Of a stretch of 64,000 bases of DNA, positions 45,258 through 56,791 are shown piece after piece. How positions within the stretch are numbered: position 1 is the stretch's first letter; every line of letters begins with the position of its first letter. The notes beneath the pieces were generated by a model. The model did not search any database. It saw only the letters and a program-made list of their open reading frames with translations, and was not told where the DNA came from. A program made the translations under genes and the position numbers. This DNA comes from Serratia nematodiphila DZ0503SBS1 (GTDB lineage: Bacteria; Pseudomonadota; Gammaproteobacteria; Enterobacterales; Enterobacteriaceae), in contig NZ_JPUX01000001.1 of the NCBI RefSeq assembly GCF_000738675.1, forward strand, positions 1,612,001 to 1,676,000. Direction: 5' to 3'.

Positions 45258-45841
45258 TGCCTTCGACACTGCTCTACCTGCACGGTTTCAACAGCTCGCC
45301 GCAGTCTGCCAAGGCGGTGGCCTTCAAGGCCTGGCTGGCCGAACACCATCCCGATATCGAGATGCTGGTGCCGCAGCTGCCGGCCTTTCCGGCGGAGGCC
45401 GCCGAGATGCTGGAAAATCTGGTGCTGGAACGCGCCGGGCAAACGCTCGGGCTGGTCGGCTCATCGCTGGGCGGCTATTACGCCACCTGGCTGTCGCAGT
45501 GTTTTTCCCTGCCGGCGGTGGTGGTCAACCCGGCGGTCAAGCCGTTTGAGCTGCTGGTCGACTACCTCGGCGCCAACGAGAACCCCTACACCGGCCAGCA
45601 ATATGTGTTAGAGTCTCGGCACGTTTACGATCTGAAAGTGATGCAGATCGATCCTTTGGAGTCGCCGGATTTAATCTGGCTGCTGCAGCAAACGGGCGAT
45701 GAAATTCTCGATTACGGCCAGGCAGTGGCGTATTACACCGCGTGTCGGCAAACGGTGGAGTCGGGTGGAAACCACTCCTTCGTCGGTTTCGAGCACTACT
45801 TCCCCCAGATTGTGGATTTTTTAGGGCTAAACGCGGTCTGA
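45257..45841 (+). CDS. yqiA: Esterase YqiA
   Basis: The 194-residue alpha/beta hydrolase has nucleophile motif GSSLGGYYA (about 73-81), an oxyanion region [12 protein letters not shown] and late histidine [12 protein letters not shown]. It hydrolyses short acyl esters in E. coli. It is coupled to cpdA and precedes parE by 46 bases. Confidence 0.94.
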   Translation: MPSTLLYLHGFNSSPQSAKAVAFKAWLAEHHPDIEMLVPQLPAFPAEAAEMLENLVLERAGQTLGLVGSSLGGYYATWLSQCFSLPAVVVNPAVKPFELLVDYLGANENPYTGQQYVLESRHVYDLKVMQIDPLESPDLIWLLQQTGDEILDYGQAVAYYTACRQTVESGGNHSFVGFEHYFPQIVDFLGLNAV

Positions 45842-45881
45842 CGGGCCGTTCCGGCACCTCCCTTTAACCACGAAAAAATAA

Positions 45882-47783
<1,902 letters not shown>

Positions 47784-47793
47784 GCCTGACCCT

Positions 47794-47822
47794 GGCCCGG
47801 CGAAACGCCGGGCCGGCTTTCC
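47794..47822 (+). terminator. Hairpin after parE
   Basis: GGCCCGGCG-AAA-CGCCGGGCC is a perfect 9-bp stem, followed by GGCTTT. The T-run is weak. Confidence 0.55.
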
Positions 47823-47865
47823 CGCAGGGCGTTCATGCGGCGCCCGATAACCTGGGCCGGAATGC

Positions 47866-48762
47866 ATGAAGATCACGCTCGAAGAATTGCTGGCGTTCAC
47901 CTCGGTGGTCGACAGCGGTTCTATCACCGCCGCCGCCGATCGGCTCGGCCAGACAACATCCGGCATCAGCCGCGCGCTCAGCCGCCTGGAGAATAAGCTC
48001 GATACCACCCTGATGCGCCGCACGACGCGTCGTTTGGAGCTGACCGAAGAGGGGCTGAGCTTCCTGAACCATGCGCGTACGATCATCAGCTCGGTGGAAA
48101 ATGCCGAAGAGCAAATGGCGGTGCGCCGGCAAATGCCCGCCGGGCGGCTGCGGATCAATGCGGCCGCACCTTTTATGGAGCACGTCATCGTGCCGCTGGT
48201 GGCGGGATTCAGAGAACGTTATCCGCAAATTTCGCTCGAGCTGAACACCGACAACCTGATTATCGATCTGCTGGAAAAACGCACGGATATCGCCATTCGC
48301 ATCGGGGCGTTGCGTGATTCGACCATTCATGCGCGCGCGCTGGGAGCCAGCCGGCTGCGCATCCTCGCCAGCCCGGCTTATCTGCAGCAGCACGGCACGC
48401 CACAGAGCGTGGAGGAGTTGCATCGGCATTGTCTGCTCGGTTTTACCCAGCCGGAGTCGCTGAACCAGTGGCCATTGCGCTATCGCCAGGCGCCGCATTT
48501 CGCCATCACGCCGACGATCTCTGCGTCCAGCGGTGAAACGCTGCGGCAATTGGCGCTGCAGGGCGAGGGGATCGTACAGCTGGCAGACTTTATGACCCGT
48601 CGCGATCGGGAAGCCGGCAAGTTGGTGACGTTGCTGGAGCAGGAGACGCTGGACGTGCGCCAGCCGATCAACGCGGTGTATTACCGCAATACGCAATTGG
48701 CGGCGCGCATCACCTGTTTTCTTGACTACGTCAGCGCGCACATCGACGCGCAGACGTTATAA
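47866..48762 (+). CDS. LysR-family transcription regulator
   Basis: The 298-residue product has the LysR winged HTH (about 3-62, FTSVVDSGSITAAADRLGQT and ALSRLENKLDTTLMRRTTRR) and a periplasmic-binding-like effector domain (about 90-290). It sits between parE and ygiN/mdaB but is convergent with ygiN, so a divergent-target rule does not apply. Control of the ygiN-mdaB quinone genes is an inference from proximity only. Confidence 0.9.
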   Translation: MKITLEELLAFTSVVDSGSITAAADRLGQTTSGISRALSRLENKLDTTLMRRTTRRLELTEEGLSFLNHARTIISSVENAEEQMAVRRQMPAGRLRINAAAPFMEHVIVPLVAGFRERYPQISLELNTDNLIIDLLEKRTDIAIRIGALRDSTIHARALGASRLRILASPAYLQQHGTPQSVEELHRHCLLGFTQPESLNQWPLRYRQAPHFAITPTISASSGETLRQLALQGEGIVQLADFMTRRDREAGKLVTLLEQETLDVRQPINAVYYRNTQLAARITCFLDYVSAHIDAQTL

Positions 48763-48770
48763 GGTGGAGC

Positions 48771-49079
48771 TTACAGGGCGTTTTCCAGGATGTAGATCTC
48801 GGTGTCCAGCACGCTGTCCTTGATGGTCTCGCGGTGTTTGAGCATGTGCTCAATGGCCAGGTGTTTTTCCAGATGCGCCATGCTTTCCCATTTCTCCAGC
48901 ATGAACACCGAATCCGGCGACCGTTTCTGCCAGGGGGCCTGGGTATTGCTGTCGACCATCGGCGTATATTCGCCGCAGCCGTCTTCCGCCAGCACCAGCG
49001 GCACCAGTTTTTCAATGGCTTGCAGTACGGTGGCGCGGTGGCCGGGTTTCACTTTGATTTCTGCGATTACGGTGATCAT
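48771..49079 (-). CDS. ygiN: Quinol monooxygenase YgiN
   Basis: The 102-residue ABM-fold protein (ITVIAEIKVKPGHRATVLQ, FMLEKWESMAHLEKHLA) matches E. coli YgiN, which oxidises menadiol-type quinols. It follows mdaB on the same strand by 33 bases, as a quinone redox pair. Confidence 0.92.
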   Translation of the reverse strand: MITVIAEIKVKPGHRATVLQAIEKLVPLVLAEDGCGEYTPMVDSNTQAPWQKRSPDSVFMLEKWESMAHLEKHLAIEHMLKHRETIKDSVLDTEIYILENAL

Positions 49080-49112
49080 GTCTGCCTCGTTGATGAGAAT
49101 GTTCTGCGTCAG

Positions 49113-49694
49113 TTAAGCAAAAATTTTCGCCAAATGCTCGCGATAACGTGCGATGTCCGCTTCGATATCCGGTTGTTTTATCACGTTATTGCAGATAAAG
49201 GTCGGCAGCGCTTCCATTCCCAGGAACTGGTTGGCCTTGTGGAAGTGCAGGTAAACGCCGTCGACGCCGACGCCGTGGAAGAACTGATCGGGATCGGTGA
49301 AAGCCTCCATCGGGGCGTTCCAGGTCAGGCTCAGCAGGTATTTTTTGCCCTGGATCAGGCCGCCGGAGCCATATTTTTTGCTTTCGTCAGAACGAGAGCG
49401 CCCGTCGTTGGCATACAGGCTGCCGTGACCGGCGGTGAACACTTCATCGATGTATTTTTTCAGGATCCAAGGTTCGCCCATCCACCAGCCCGGCATCTGA
49501 TAGATGACCGCGTCGGCCCACAGGTATTTCTGTACTTCGGCTTCGATGTCATAGCCGTCGTCGACCACGGTGACCTGCACATCGTGCTGCAGATCGCACA
49601 GGAAGCTTTCCGCCACGTCGCTCAGGGTTTGGTTGAGTTCGCCGTTGGAATGGCCGAATTGTTTTTTAGCGTTGATAATCAGGATATTGCTCAT
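49113..49694 (-). CDS. mdaB: NADPH:quinone reductase MdaB
   Basis: The 193-residue flavodoxin-fold enzyme (ILIINAKKQFGHSNGELNQT, YQMPGWWMGEPWILKKYIDE, SLTWNAPMEAFTDP) reduces quinones by two electrons. It pairs with YgiN. Upstream lies a 325-base gap to parC with a 15-bp palindrome. Confidence 0.93.
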   Translation of the reverse strand: MSNILIINAKKQFGHSNGELNQTLSDVAESFLCDLQHDVQVTVVDDGYDIEAEVQKYLWADAVIYQMPGWWMGEPWILKKYIDEVFTAGHGSLYANDGRSRSDESKKYGSGGLIQGKKYLLSLTWNAPMEAFTDPDQFFHGVGVDGVYLHFHKANQFLGMEALPTFICNNVIKQPDIEADIARYREHLAKIFA

Positions 49695-49820
49695 CTTTCG
49701 CGGCTCCCGTCAGTGTTAAGATATGGCATGCTTCCCGCGGAAAAGGCGGAAACCATCTCGCTGGTGACGAGTGTAATCGTGAGTCAGGCAAGTAAAAATG
49801 CGATCCAGCGCACAACAGTG

Positions 49821-49835
49821 TTGACTGCCAGTCAA
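49821..49835. promoter_or_regulatory. 15-bp palindrome between mdaB and parC
   Basis: TTGACTG-C-CAGTCAA is a perfect dyad of the kind bound by TetR-like repressors, 127 bases before mdaB and 185 before parC. It overlaps a TTGACT -35-like hexamer in both directions. The rest of the gap shows no gene. Confidence 0.5.
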
Positions 49836-50019
49836 TAAAGAGGCCGCCAGGTAGCGAAATTTTGCATAAACCGCATCGCGCAATCGGCCGTCGCCGGCGA
49901 TCCTTGCGCCAACTGTGACAGCTACCCCGCAGATGGGTTACTATCGCGGGCAGAATCGACAAGCGATGCCTTTTGTCGTCCAAGGGATTGCCAAGCCACG
50001 GTCTGAGGATAATTGAGTA

Positions 50020-52293
50020 ATGAGTGATCTGACTCATGACGGTGTAGAGCGTTTACCGCTGCACACATTCACTGAAAACGCCTATCTGAACTATTCCATG
50101 TACGTCATCATGGATCGGGCGTTGCCGTACATTGGCGACGGTTTGAAGCCGGTACAACGCCGCATCATCTACGCCATGTCTGAGCTGGGGCTGACCAACA
50201 GCGCCAAATTCAAGAAATCCGCCCGCACCGTGGGCGACGTGCTGGGTAAGTATCACCCGCACGGCGACAGCGCGTGTTATGAAGCCATGGTGCTGATGGC
50301 GCAGCCGTTCTCGTATCGCTATCCGCTGGTGGACGGCCAGGGGAACTGGGGTGCGCCGGACGATCCCAAGTCGTTCGCGGCGATGCGTTATACCGAATCG
50401 CGCCTGTCCAAATACGCTGAGGTCTTGCTGGCCGAACTGGGCCAGGGCACGGTTGACTGGATCCCGAACTTTGACGGCACGCTGCAAGAGCCGAAGATGC
50501 TGCCGGCGCGTCTGCCGAACATCCTGCTGAATGGCACCACCGGCATCGCGGTCGGCATGGCGACCGACATTCCGCCGCACAACGTGCGCGAAGTCGCCGC
50601 TGCGGCGGTGGCGCTGCTCGACAAGCCGGGCGCCTCGCTCGATGACCTGCTCGAGTTCGTGCAGGGGCCGGACTTCCCGACCGAAGCCGAGATCATCACC
50701 CCGCGCGATGAAATTCGCAAAATTTACCAGAGCGGCCGCGGCTCGGTGCGCATGCGCGCCGTGTGGAAGAAAGAGGACGGCAGCGCGGTGATTACCGCCT
50801 TGCCGCATCAGGTCTCCGGCGCCAAGGTGCTCGAGCAGATCGCCAGCCAGATGCGCGCCAAGAAGCTGCCGATGGTCGAGGATCTGCGCGATGAATCCGA
50901 TCACGAAAACCCGACGCGTCTGGTGATCGTGCCGCGTTCCAACCGCATCGATCTGGAGCAGGTGATGAATCACCTGTTCGCCACCACCGATCTGGAACGC
51001 AGCTACCGCATCAACATGAACATGATCGGTCTGGACAACCGCCCGCAGGTGAAAGGGCTGGTGGAGATCCTCACCGAATGGCTGGCCTATCGTCGCGATA
51101 CGGTGCGCCGCCGCCTGAACTACCGCCTCGAGAAGGTGCTCAAGCGTTTGCATATCCTCGAAGGTTTGCTGGTGGCGTTCCTCAATATCGACGAGGTGAT
51201 CCACATCATCCGCAGCGAGGATGAGCCGAAGCCGGTGCTGATGCAGCGTTTCGGCATCTCCGATACCCAGGCGGAAGCGATCCTCGAGCTGAAACTGCGT
51301 CACCTGGCCAAGCTGGAAGAGGTCAAGATCCGCGGTGAGCAGGACGAGCTGGCGAAAGAGCGCGATCAACTTCAGGCGCTGCTGGCGTCCGAGCGCAAGC
51401 TGAATACGCTGATTAAGAAAGAGATCCAGGCCGACGCGCAAACCTACGGCGACGATCGCCGTTCGCCGCTGACCGAGCGTGCGGAAGCCAAGGCGATGAG
51501 CGAACACGATTTCGTGCCGTCCGAGCCGGTGACCATCGTGCTGTCGGAAATGGGCTGGGTGCGCAGCGCCAAGGGCCACGACATCGATCCGGCAGGGTTG
51601 AGCTACAAGGCCGGCGACAGCTTCCGCGGCGCGGCGCGCGGCAAGAGCAACCAGCCGGTGGTGTTCATCGATTCTACCGGGCGCAGCTATGCGCTCGATC
51701 CGATGACGTTGCCTTCGGCGCGCGGGCAGGGCGAACCGTTGACCGGCAAGCTGACGCCGCCGCCGGGCGCCACCATTGAGCAGGTGCTGATGGCGGCCGA
51801 CGATCAAAAACTGCTGATGGCTTCCGACGCCGGTTACGGTTTCGTTTGTACCTTCAACGATCTGGTGGCGCGCAACCGCGCCGGCAAGGTGATGATCACG
51901 CTGCCGGACAACGCCAGAGCGCTGCCGCCGATGGAGATCCACGGCGCAGACGATATGCTGCTGTCGATCACCGCCGCCGGGCGCATGCTGATGTTCCCGG
52001 TCGCCGATCTGCCGCAGCTGTCGAAGGGTAAGGGCAACAAGATCGTCTCCATTCCGGCGGCGCAGGCCGCCGCCGGTGAAGACAAGCTGGCCTGGCTGTT
52101 CGTGCTGCCGCCGCAGGCCTCCGTCACGCTGCATGTCGGCAAACGCAAGCTGACGCTGCGTCCGGAAGATCTGCAGAAGTTCCGTGCGGAGCGCGGCCGT
52201 AAGGGCACCCAGCTGCCGCGCGGCCTGCAGCGCATCGATCGCGTGGAAGTGGATGCGCCGGTGCGGGCGTCGGGTGGCGACAGCGAAGAGTAA
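50020..52293 (+). CDS. parC: DNA topoisomerase IV subunit A, ParC
   Basis: The 757-residue cleavage subunit has the catalytic tyrosine in [11 protein letters not shown] (Y124, E. coli Y120) and the quinolone region [15 protein letters not shown] with S84 and E88, equal to wild-type E. coli S80 and E84. The C-terminal domain wraps DNA. The N-terminus is four residues longer than in E. coli. It is followed by plsC after a 246-base gap. Confidence 0.98.
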   Translation: MSDLTHDGVERLPLHTFTENAYLNYSMYVIMDRALPYIGDGLKPVQRRIIYAMSELGLTNSAKFKKSARTVGDVLGKYHPHGDSACYEAMVLMAQPFSYRYPLVDGQGNWGAPDDPKSFAAMRYTESRLSKYAEVLLAELGQGTVDWIPNFDGTLQEPKMLPARLPNILLNGTTGIAVGMATDIPPHNVREVAAAAVALLDKPGASLDDLLEFVQGPDFPTEAEIITPRDEIRKIYQSGRGSVRMRAVWKKEDGSAVITALPHQVSGAKVLEQIASQMRAKKLPMVEDLRDESDHENPTRLVIVPRSNRIDLEQVMNHLFATTDLERSYRINMNMIGLDNRPQVKGLVEILTEWLAYRRDTVRRRLNYRLEKVLKRLHILEGLLVAFLNIDEVIHIIRSEDEPKPVLMQRFGISDTQAEAILELKLRHLAKLEEVKIRGEQDELAKERDQLQALLASERKLNTLIKKEIQADAQTYGDDRRSPLTERAEAKAMSEHDFVPSEPVTIVLSEMGWVRSAKGHDIDPAGLSYKAGDSFRGAARGKSNQPVVFIDSTGRSYALDPMTLPSARGQGEPLTGKLTPPPGATIEQVLMAADDQKLLMASDAGYGFVCTFNDLVARNRAGKVMITLPDNARALPPMEIHGADDMLLSITAAGRMLMFPVADLPQLSKGKGNKIVSIPAAQAAAGEDKLAWLFVLPPQASVTLHVGKRKLTLRPEDLQKFRAERGRKGTQLPRGLQRIDRVEVDAPVRASGGDSEE

Positions 52294-52539
52294 GCGTTGG
52301 CGCCGGCGTTAACGGGCGGTCGCAGCGAGCTGTGGCCGCCTTATTTATTTTTGCTGGCGTTTATTTTCCAAATAGTTAACATTTCTGCGCATAAAATTAT
52401 TGTGCGTACTGCCGCCTGGCAGGAAAATAGCGAGAAATGCAGGCGACATCGGCGTGCTTACCGCCTGGCCGGCAAATAATGAGTAAAGGAATCTGCGCAG
52501 CGAAGTAAACTGCGTTGGCAGTGTGCTAATGAGGTTGTT

Positions 52540-53274
52540 ATGTTATTGATTTTGCGTGCCGTTCTCGCCACTCTTTTCTGTATTCTGGTGTGTATTTTCG
52601 GTTCTGTTTATTGCTTGTTCAGCCCGCGCAACCCTCGCCATGTGGCGACCTTCGGCCATCTTTTCGGCCGCCTGTCGACGCTGTTCGGCATCAAGGTTGA
52701 AACCCGCGTGCCGGCCGATGCGGCCAACAATGGCAACTGCATCTATATCGCCAACCACCAAAATAACTACGACATGGTGACGGCCTCCAATATCGTGCAG
52801 CCGCGCACCGTGACCGTCGGTAAAAAAAGTCTGGTGTGGATCCCGTTTTTCGGCCCGCTGTATTGGCTGACCGGTAATCTGCTGATAGATCGTGATAATC
52901 GCGCCAAGGCGCACGGCACCATCGCCCAGGTGGCGGAGCAGTTCAAAAAGAAAGACATTTCGATCTGGATGTTCCCGGAAGGGACCCGCAGCCGCGGTCG
53001 TGGGCTGATGCCGTTTAAAACCGGCGCGTTCCACGCGGCTATCGCCGCCGGCGTGCCGATTGTGCCGATCTGCGTATCGACCACCAGCGGTAATATAAAT
53101 CTTAATCGCTGGAATAACGGTCATGTGATCGTCGAGATGTTGGCGCCGGTGGATACCAGCAAATACGGCAAAGAAAACGTGCGTGAGCTGGCGGCCCATT
53201 GCCGCGAGCTGATGGAGGCGAAAATCGCCGAATTGGACGCCGAAGTCGCCCAGCGCAACGCCGCCAAAAAATAA
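52540..53274 (+). CDS. plsC: 1-acyl-sn-glycerol-3-phosphate acyltransferase PlsC
   Basis: The 244-residue membrane enzyme makes phosphatidic acid. An N-terminal hydrophobic span (about 1-27) precedes the acyltransferase motifs NHQNNYD (HX4D, about 72-78), FPEGTRSRGRG (about 146-156) and VPIVPICVST. The length matches E. coli. GAGGT lies ahead of the ATG. Confidence 0.96.
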   Translation: MLLILRAVLATLFCILVCIFGSVYCLFSPRNPRHVATFGHLFGRLSTLFGIKVETRVPADAANNGNCIYIANHQNNYDMVTASNIVQPRTVTVGKKSLVWIPFFGPLYWLTGNLLIDRDNRAKAHGTIAQVAEQFKKKDISIWMFPEGTRSRGRGLMPFKTGAFHAAIAAGVPIVPICVSTTSGNINLNRWNNGHVIVEMLAPVDTSKYGKENVRELAAHCRELMEAKIAELDAEVAQRNAAKK

Positions 53275-53406
53275 GAGTCTACCGGCTTCAAAGAATAGGA
53301 TTTTAATTGGCGTTCAGCGCCGTTAACGCCTGAACGCCTGCTAATCTTGATTGGCGGGCGTTTGGGTTTTGCACACGGTTTAGTTATTGCTTTTCATGGA
53401 GAAAAT

Positions 53407-54822
53407 ATGTCACTCAGTCGACGTCAGTTTTTACAGGCATCGGGCCTGGCGCTGTGCGCGGGCGCCGTGCCGCTGAGGGCTGAGGCGAGCGGAACGCAGA
53501 CCCTGTTACCCATTCCCCCGCTGCTGGAGTCTCGCCGCGGTCAGCCGCTGTTCCTGACCTTGCAGCGCGCCCATTGGGCGTTTATGGATAACCGTAAAGC
53601 GGCGGTGTGGGGCATCAACGGCATGTACCTGGGGCCGACGGTGCGGGTTTACAGCGGTGACGACGTCAAACTGATCTACAGCAACCGCCTGCAGGAGCCG
53701 GTAGCGATGACCGTCAGCGGTCTGCAGGTGCCTGGCACGCTGATGGGCGGCGCGCCGCGCATGATGTCGCCTAACGTCGACTGGTCGCCGGTGCTGCCCA
53801 TTCGTCAGGCGGCGGCCACCTGCTGGTACCACGCCAACACGCCGAACCGTATGGCGCCGCACGTTTACAACGGGCTGGCCGGGCTGTGGTTGGTGGAAGA
53901 TGCCGTCAGCAAAGCGCTGCCGCTGCCCAACCACTACGGCGTCGACGATTTTCCGCTGATCATTCAGGACAAACGCTTCGATAACTTCGGCACACCGCAA
54001 TACGATGCACCGTCGCAGGGCGGTTTTGTCGGCGATACGCTGTTGGTCAACGGCGTGCAAAACCCGTATGTCGACGTGTCGCGCGGCTGGGTGCGTCTGC
54101 GCCTGCTTAACGCCTCCAACGCGCGTCGCTATACCCTGCAGCTCAGCGACGGGCGGCCGTTCAACGTGATTGCCAGCGATCAGGGCTTCCTGCCTGCGCC
54201 GGTCGCGGTGCAGCAGCTGTCGTTGGCGCCTGGCGAACGCCGGGAAGTGCTGATCGACATGTCGAAGGGCGAGGAGGTGACCATCACCGCCGGTGAAGCG
54301 GCGGGCATCATGGATCGCCTGCGCGGCCTGTTCGAGCCGTCGAGCATTCTGGTGTCCACCCAGGTGCTGACGCTGCGCCCGACCGGCCTGCTGCCGCTGG
54401 TGACCGACAACCTGCCGATGCGCCTGCTGGCGGATCAGCTGTTGGACGGCAGCGCCAGCCGCACCCGCGATTTCCGCCTGGGCGACGGCGGCGTCGGCAT
54501 CAACGGCGCGATTTGGGACATGAACCGCATCGACGTACAGGCGCAGCAAGGCACCTGGGAACGCTGGAACATTCACGCGGATACGCCGCAGGCGTTCCAT
54601 ATTCAGGGCGTGCAGTTCCTGATCAAACGCGTCAACGGCGCGCAGCCGATGGCGGAAGATCGCGGCTGGAAGGACACCGTCTGGGTCGATGGCGACGTCG
54701 AGCTGCTGGTGTATTTCAACCAACCTACCTCCGAACACTTCCCGTTCCTGTATTACAGCCAGACGCTGGAGATGGCCGATCGCGGCACCGCCGGCCAGCT
54801 GATGGTGCAGCCGACGATGTAA
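53407..54822 (+). CDS. ftsP: Cell division protein FtsP (SufI)
   Basis: The 471-residue periplasmic multicopper-oxidase-like protein protects the divisome under stress. A Tat signal SRRQFLQASGLALCAG opens the protein. Three cupredoxin domains follow, but the usual copper-ligand histidine clusters are mostly absent (C-terminal end HFPFLYYSQTLEMADRG). The start at 53407 places SRR at residues 4-6. It follows plsC as in E. coli. Confidence 0.95.
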   Translation: MSLSRRQFLQASGLALCAGAVPLRAEASGTQTLLPIPPLLESRRGQPLFLTLQRAHWAFMDNRKAAVWGINGMYLGPTVRVYSGDDVKLIYSNRLQEPVAMTVSGLQVPGTLMGGAPRMMSPNVDWSPVLPIRQAAATCWYHANTPNRMAPHVYNGLAGLWLVEDAVSKALPLPNHYGVDDFPLIIQDKRFDNFGTPQYDAPSQGGFVGDTLLVNGVQNPYVDVSRGWVRLRLLNASNARRYTLQLSDGRPFNVIASDQGFLPAPVAVQQLSLAPGERREVLIDMSKGEEVTITAGEAAGIMDRLRGLFEPSSILVSTQVLTLRPTGLLPLVTDNLPMRLLADQLLDGSASRTRDFRLGDGGVGINGAIWDMNRIDVQAQQGTWERWNIHADTPQAFHIQGVQFLIKRVNGAQPMAEDRGWKDTVWVDGDVELLVYFNQPTSEHFPFLYYSQTLEMADRGTAGQLMVQPTM

Positions 54823-54839
54823 TCTGCGCTGTGGGCCGC

Positions 54840-55751
54840 TTACGGCGCCCGCAGCATTTCCAGGAAGGCCTGCACCACCGGCGTGACGCTGTCGGTGCGA
54901 TACACCGCGTACAAATCCGCCGGCGGCGCCTGTTGCAGCGAGCAAAAGCGTACGCCGGGCCACGGGATGCGGCCGTAGCTGTCCGGCAGCAGCGTGATGC
55001 CGCAGCCTTCCGCCACCAGCGCCAGCAGGGTCTGCGGTTCGTTGACCTGATAAGCGACGTCCGGCAAAAATCCCTGCTGCAGACACAGATTGTGCAGATA
55101 CAGCCCCAGGCTGGCCTCATGCGGCGGCAGCACGATGAAGCTGTCGTTTTGCAGCGCCGCCAGCGGGATATTCTCCTGCTGCGCCAGCGGATGATCGAGC
55201 GGCAACACCACGGCGATGCTCTCGCTTGCCAGCCGTTGGCAGCTCAATCCCGGCAGCGTCTGCTGCTGCGCCTCTCGCCATACCCCGATATCGATATGCC
55301 GTTTTTGCAGCGCGGCGATTTGCTGGCTGGGCGTCAGCTCGTTCAACGACCAGGTGACGCCGGCGCTCCGCTCGCTGAACCGCCGCAGCGCCGCGAGCAG
55401 GCCGCCCCAGGCCGAGGTGCCGACCATGCCGACCACTATGTGGCCGCCTTCGCCACGCCCCATCTGTTGCACCTGGTGCAGCGCGCTGTCGGCCTGATCC
55501 AGCAGCCGCTCGACGTTGCGCAGCAGCGTGCGGCCGGCCGGCGTCAGCGTCATGGAGCGGGTAGTGCGTTTGAACAGCACCACCCCGAGCTGGCTCTCCA
55601 GCTCCTTGATGTGCTTGCTGAGCGGCGGCTGTGACATATTCAGCCGCCGCGCCGCCTGGGTGAAGTTCATCTCTTCCGCCACCACGCGGAAATAGTGCAG
55701 CAGGCGGAAGTTAATCCGGCCGGGATCGGGCAGGGCATGGGGCGGATTCAT
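54840..55751 (-). CDS. LysR-family regulator, probable control of xapAB
   Basis: The 303-residue product has HTH YFRVVAEEMNFTQAARRLNM and PPLSKHIKELESQLG (about 20-60) and an effector domain. It is divergent from xapA across 137 bases, the usual layout for a LysR activator and its target. In E. coli XapR activates xapAB, but sequence identity to XapR cannot be judged here, so the symbol is withheld. AT-rich 55786-55805 probably holds the promoters. Confidence 0.88.
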   Translation of the reverse strand: MNPPHALPDPGRINFRLLHYFRVVAEEMNFTQAARRLNMSQPPLSKHIKELESQLGVVLFKRTTRSMTLTPAGRTLLRNVERLLDQADSALHQVQQMGRGEGGHIVVGMVGTSAWGGLLAALRRFSERSAGVTWSLNELTPSQQIAALQKRHIDIGVWREAQQQTLPGLSCQRLASESIAVVLPLDHPLAQQENIPLAALQNDSFIVLPPHEASLGLYLHNLCLQQGFLPDVAYQVNEPQTLLALVAEGCGITLLPDSYGRIPWPGVRFCSLQQAPPADLYAVYRTDSVTPVVQAFLEMLRAP

Positions 55752-55888
55752 ACGGGGTATCGCCTCCTTGTGACGCAGCTCAACTTATAGGTAAATGGAA
55801 TAAATCGGCCGCCAAGAATGTATTGGTCTCGGCCGCGCCTCGCTCTCTACTATGGGGCTTATTATCCCCCGCTGAAAGAGAGAATACG

Positions 55889-56710
55889 ATGTTTAATCAA
55901 GAAGATGCTTTTACCTGCGCCGATGTCGTCCGCGCACGCCTGCCGGGTTTCCAGCCGAAAGCGGCCTTGATTCTCGGCTCCGGGCTCGGCGCCCTGGCGG
56001 AGGTGATGACCGAAACCGTCACCCTCGATTACGCGGAGCTGCCGGGCTTCCCGGTGAGCGGCGTCGCCGGCCACGCCGGGCAACTGGTCGCCGGCAAGCT
56101 GGAGGGCGTGCCGGTATTGTGCATGAAAGGGCGCGGTCATTTCTATGAAGGGCGTGGCATGCAGGTGATGACCACCGCAGTGCGCACCTTCAAACTGCTG
56201 GGCTGCGAATTCCTGCTGGCGACCAACGCCGCCGGTTCGCTGCGCCGTTCGGTGGCGCCGGGCAGCCTGGTGGCCATTACCGATCACATCAATTTCATGC
56301 CGGAGTCGCCGCTGGTCGGCGCCAACGACGATCGCTTCGGGCCGCGCTTCTTCAGTCTGGCGAACGCCTACGATCGCGATCTGCGCGCCCGGCTGGCGGC
56401 GGTGGCCGAAAGCGCCGGCATCCCGCTGGCGGAAGGGGTGTTCGCCGCCTACACCGGGCCGAACTTCGAAACGCCGGCGGAGATCCGCATGATGCAGATC
56501 CTGGGCTGCGATGTGGTGGGGATGTCGATCGTGCCGGAGGTCCTGACGGCGCGGCACTGCGGTCTCAAGGTGCTGGTGGTGTCCGCGATGACCAACTACG
56601 CCGAAGGGCTGTCGGATACGCCTCTTTCTCACGAACAAACGCTCAGCTGCGCGGCGCTGGCGGCGGACGATTTCATGCGCCTGATCCGCGAGCTGTTCAA
56701 AACGCTGTAA
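55889..56710 (+). CDS. xapA: Purine-nucleoside (xanthosine) phosphorylase XapA
   Basis: The 273-residue enzyme splits xanthosine, inosine and guanosine with phosphate. Family motifs are LILGSGLGALAE (about 29-40), MKGRGHFYEGRGMQ (about 80-93), TNAAGSLRRSVAPGS and GPNFETPAEIRMMQILG (about 190-206). The start at 55889 has AGAGAGAA ahead and fits E. coli. It is followed by the permease gene xapB after 81 bases. Confidence 0.93.
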   Translation: MFNQEDAFTCADVVRARLPGFQPKAALILGSGLGALAEVMTETVTLDYAELPGFPVSGVAGHAGQLVAGKLEGVPVLCMKGRGHFYEGRGMQVMTTAVRTFKLLGCEFLLATNAAGSLRRSVAPGSLVAITDHINFMPESPLVGANDDRFGPRFFSLANAYDRDLRARLAAVAESAGIPLAEGVFAAYTGPNFETPAEIRMMQILGCDVVGMSIVPEVLTARHCGLKVLVVSAMTNYAEGLSDTPLSHEQTLSCAALAADDFMRLIRELFKTL

Positions 56711-56791
56711 CACCGCAAGCAAACCGGCGGCGGGCTGCAGGGGGCCCGCCGCACCAATCATCGTTGAAAGCATAATAACAAGGTGATGGCG

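Noticed and set aside
50053..52134. Open frame of about 690 codons opposite parC
   Set aside because: Antisense to a conserved essential gene, with a histidine- and arginine-rich product typical of reverse-frame translation.
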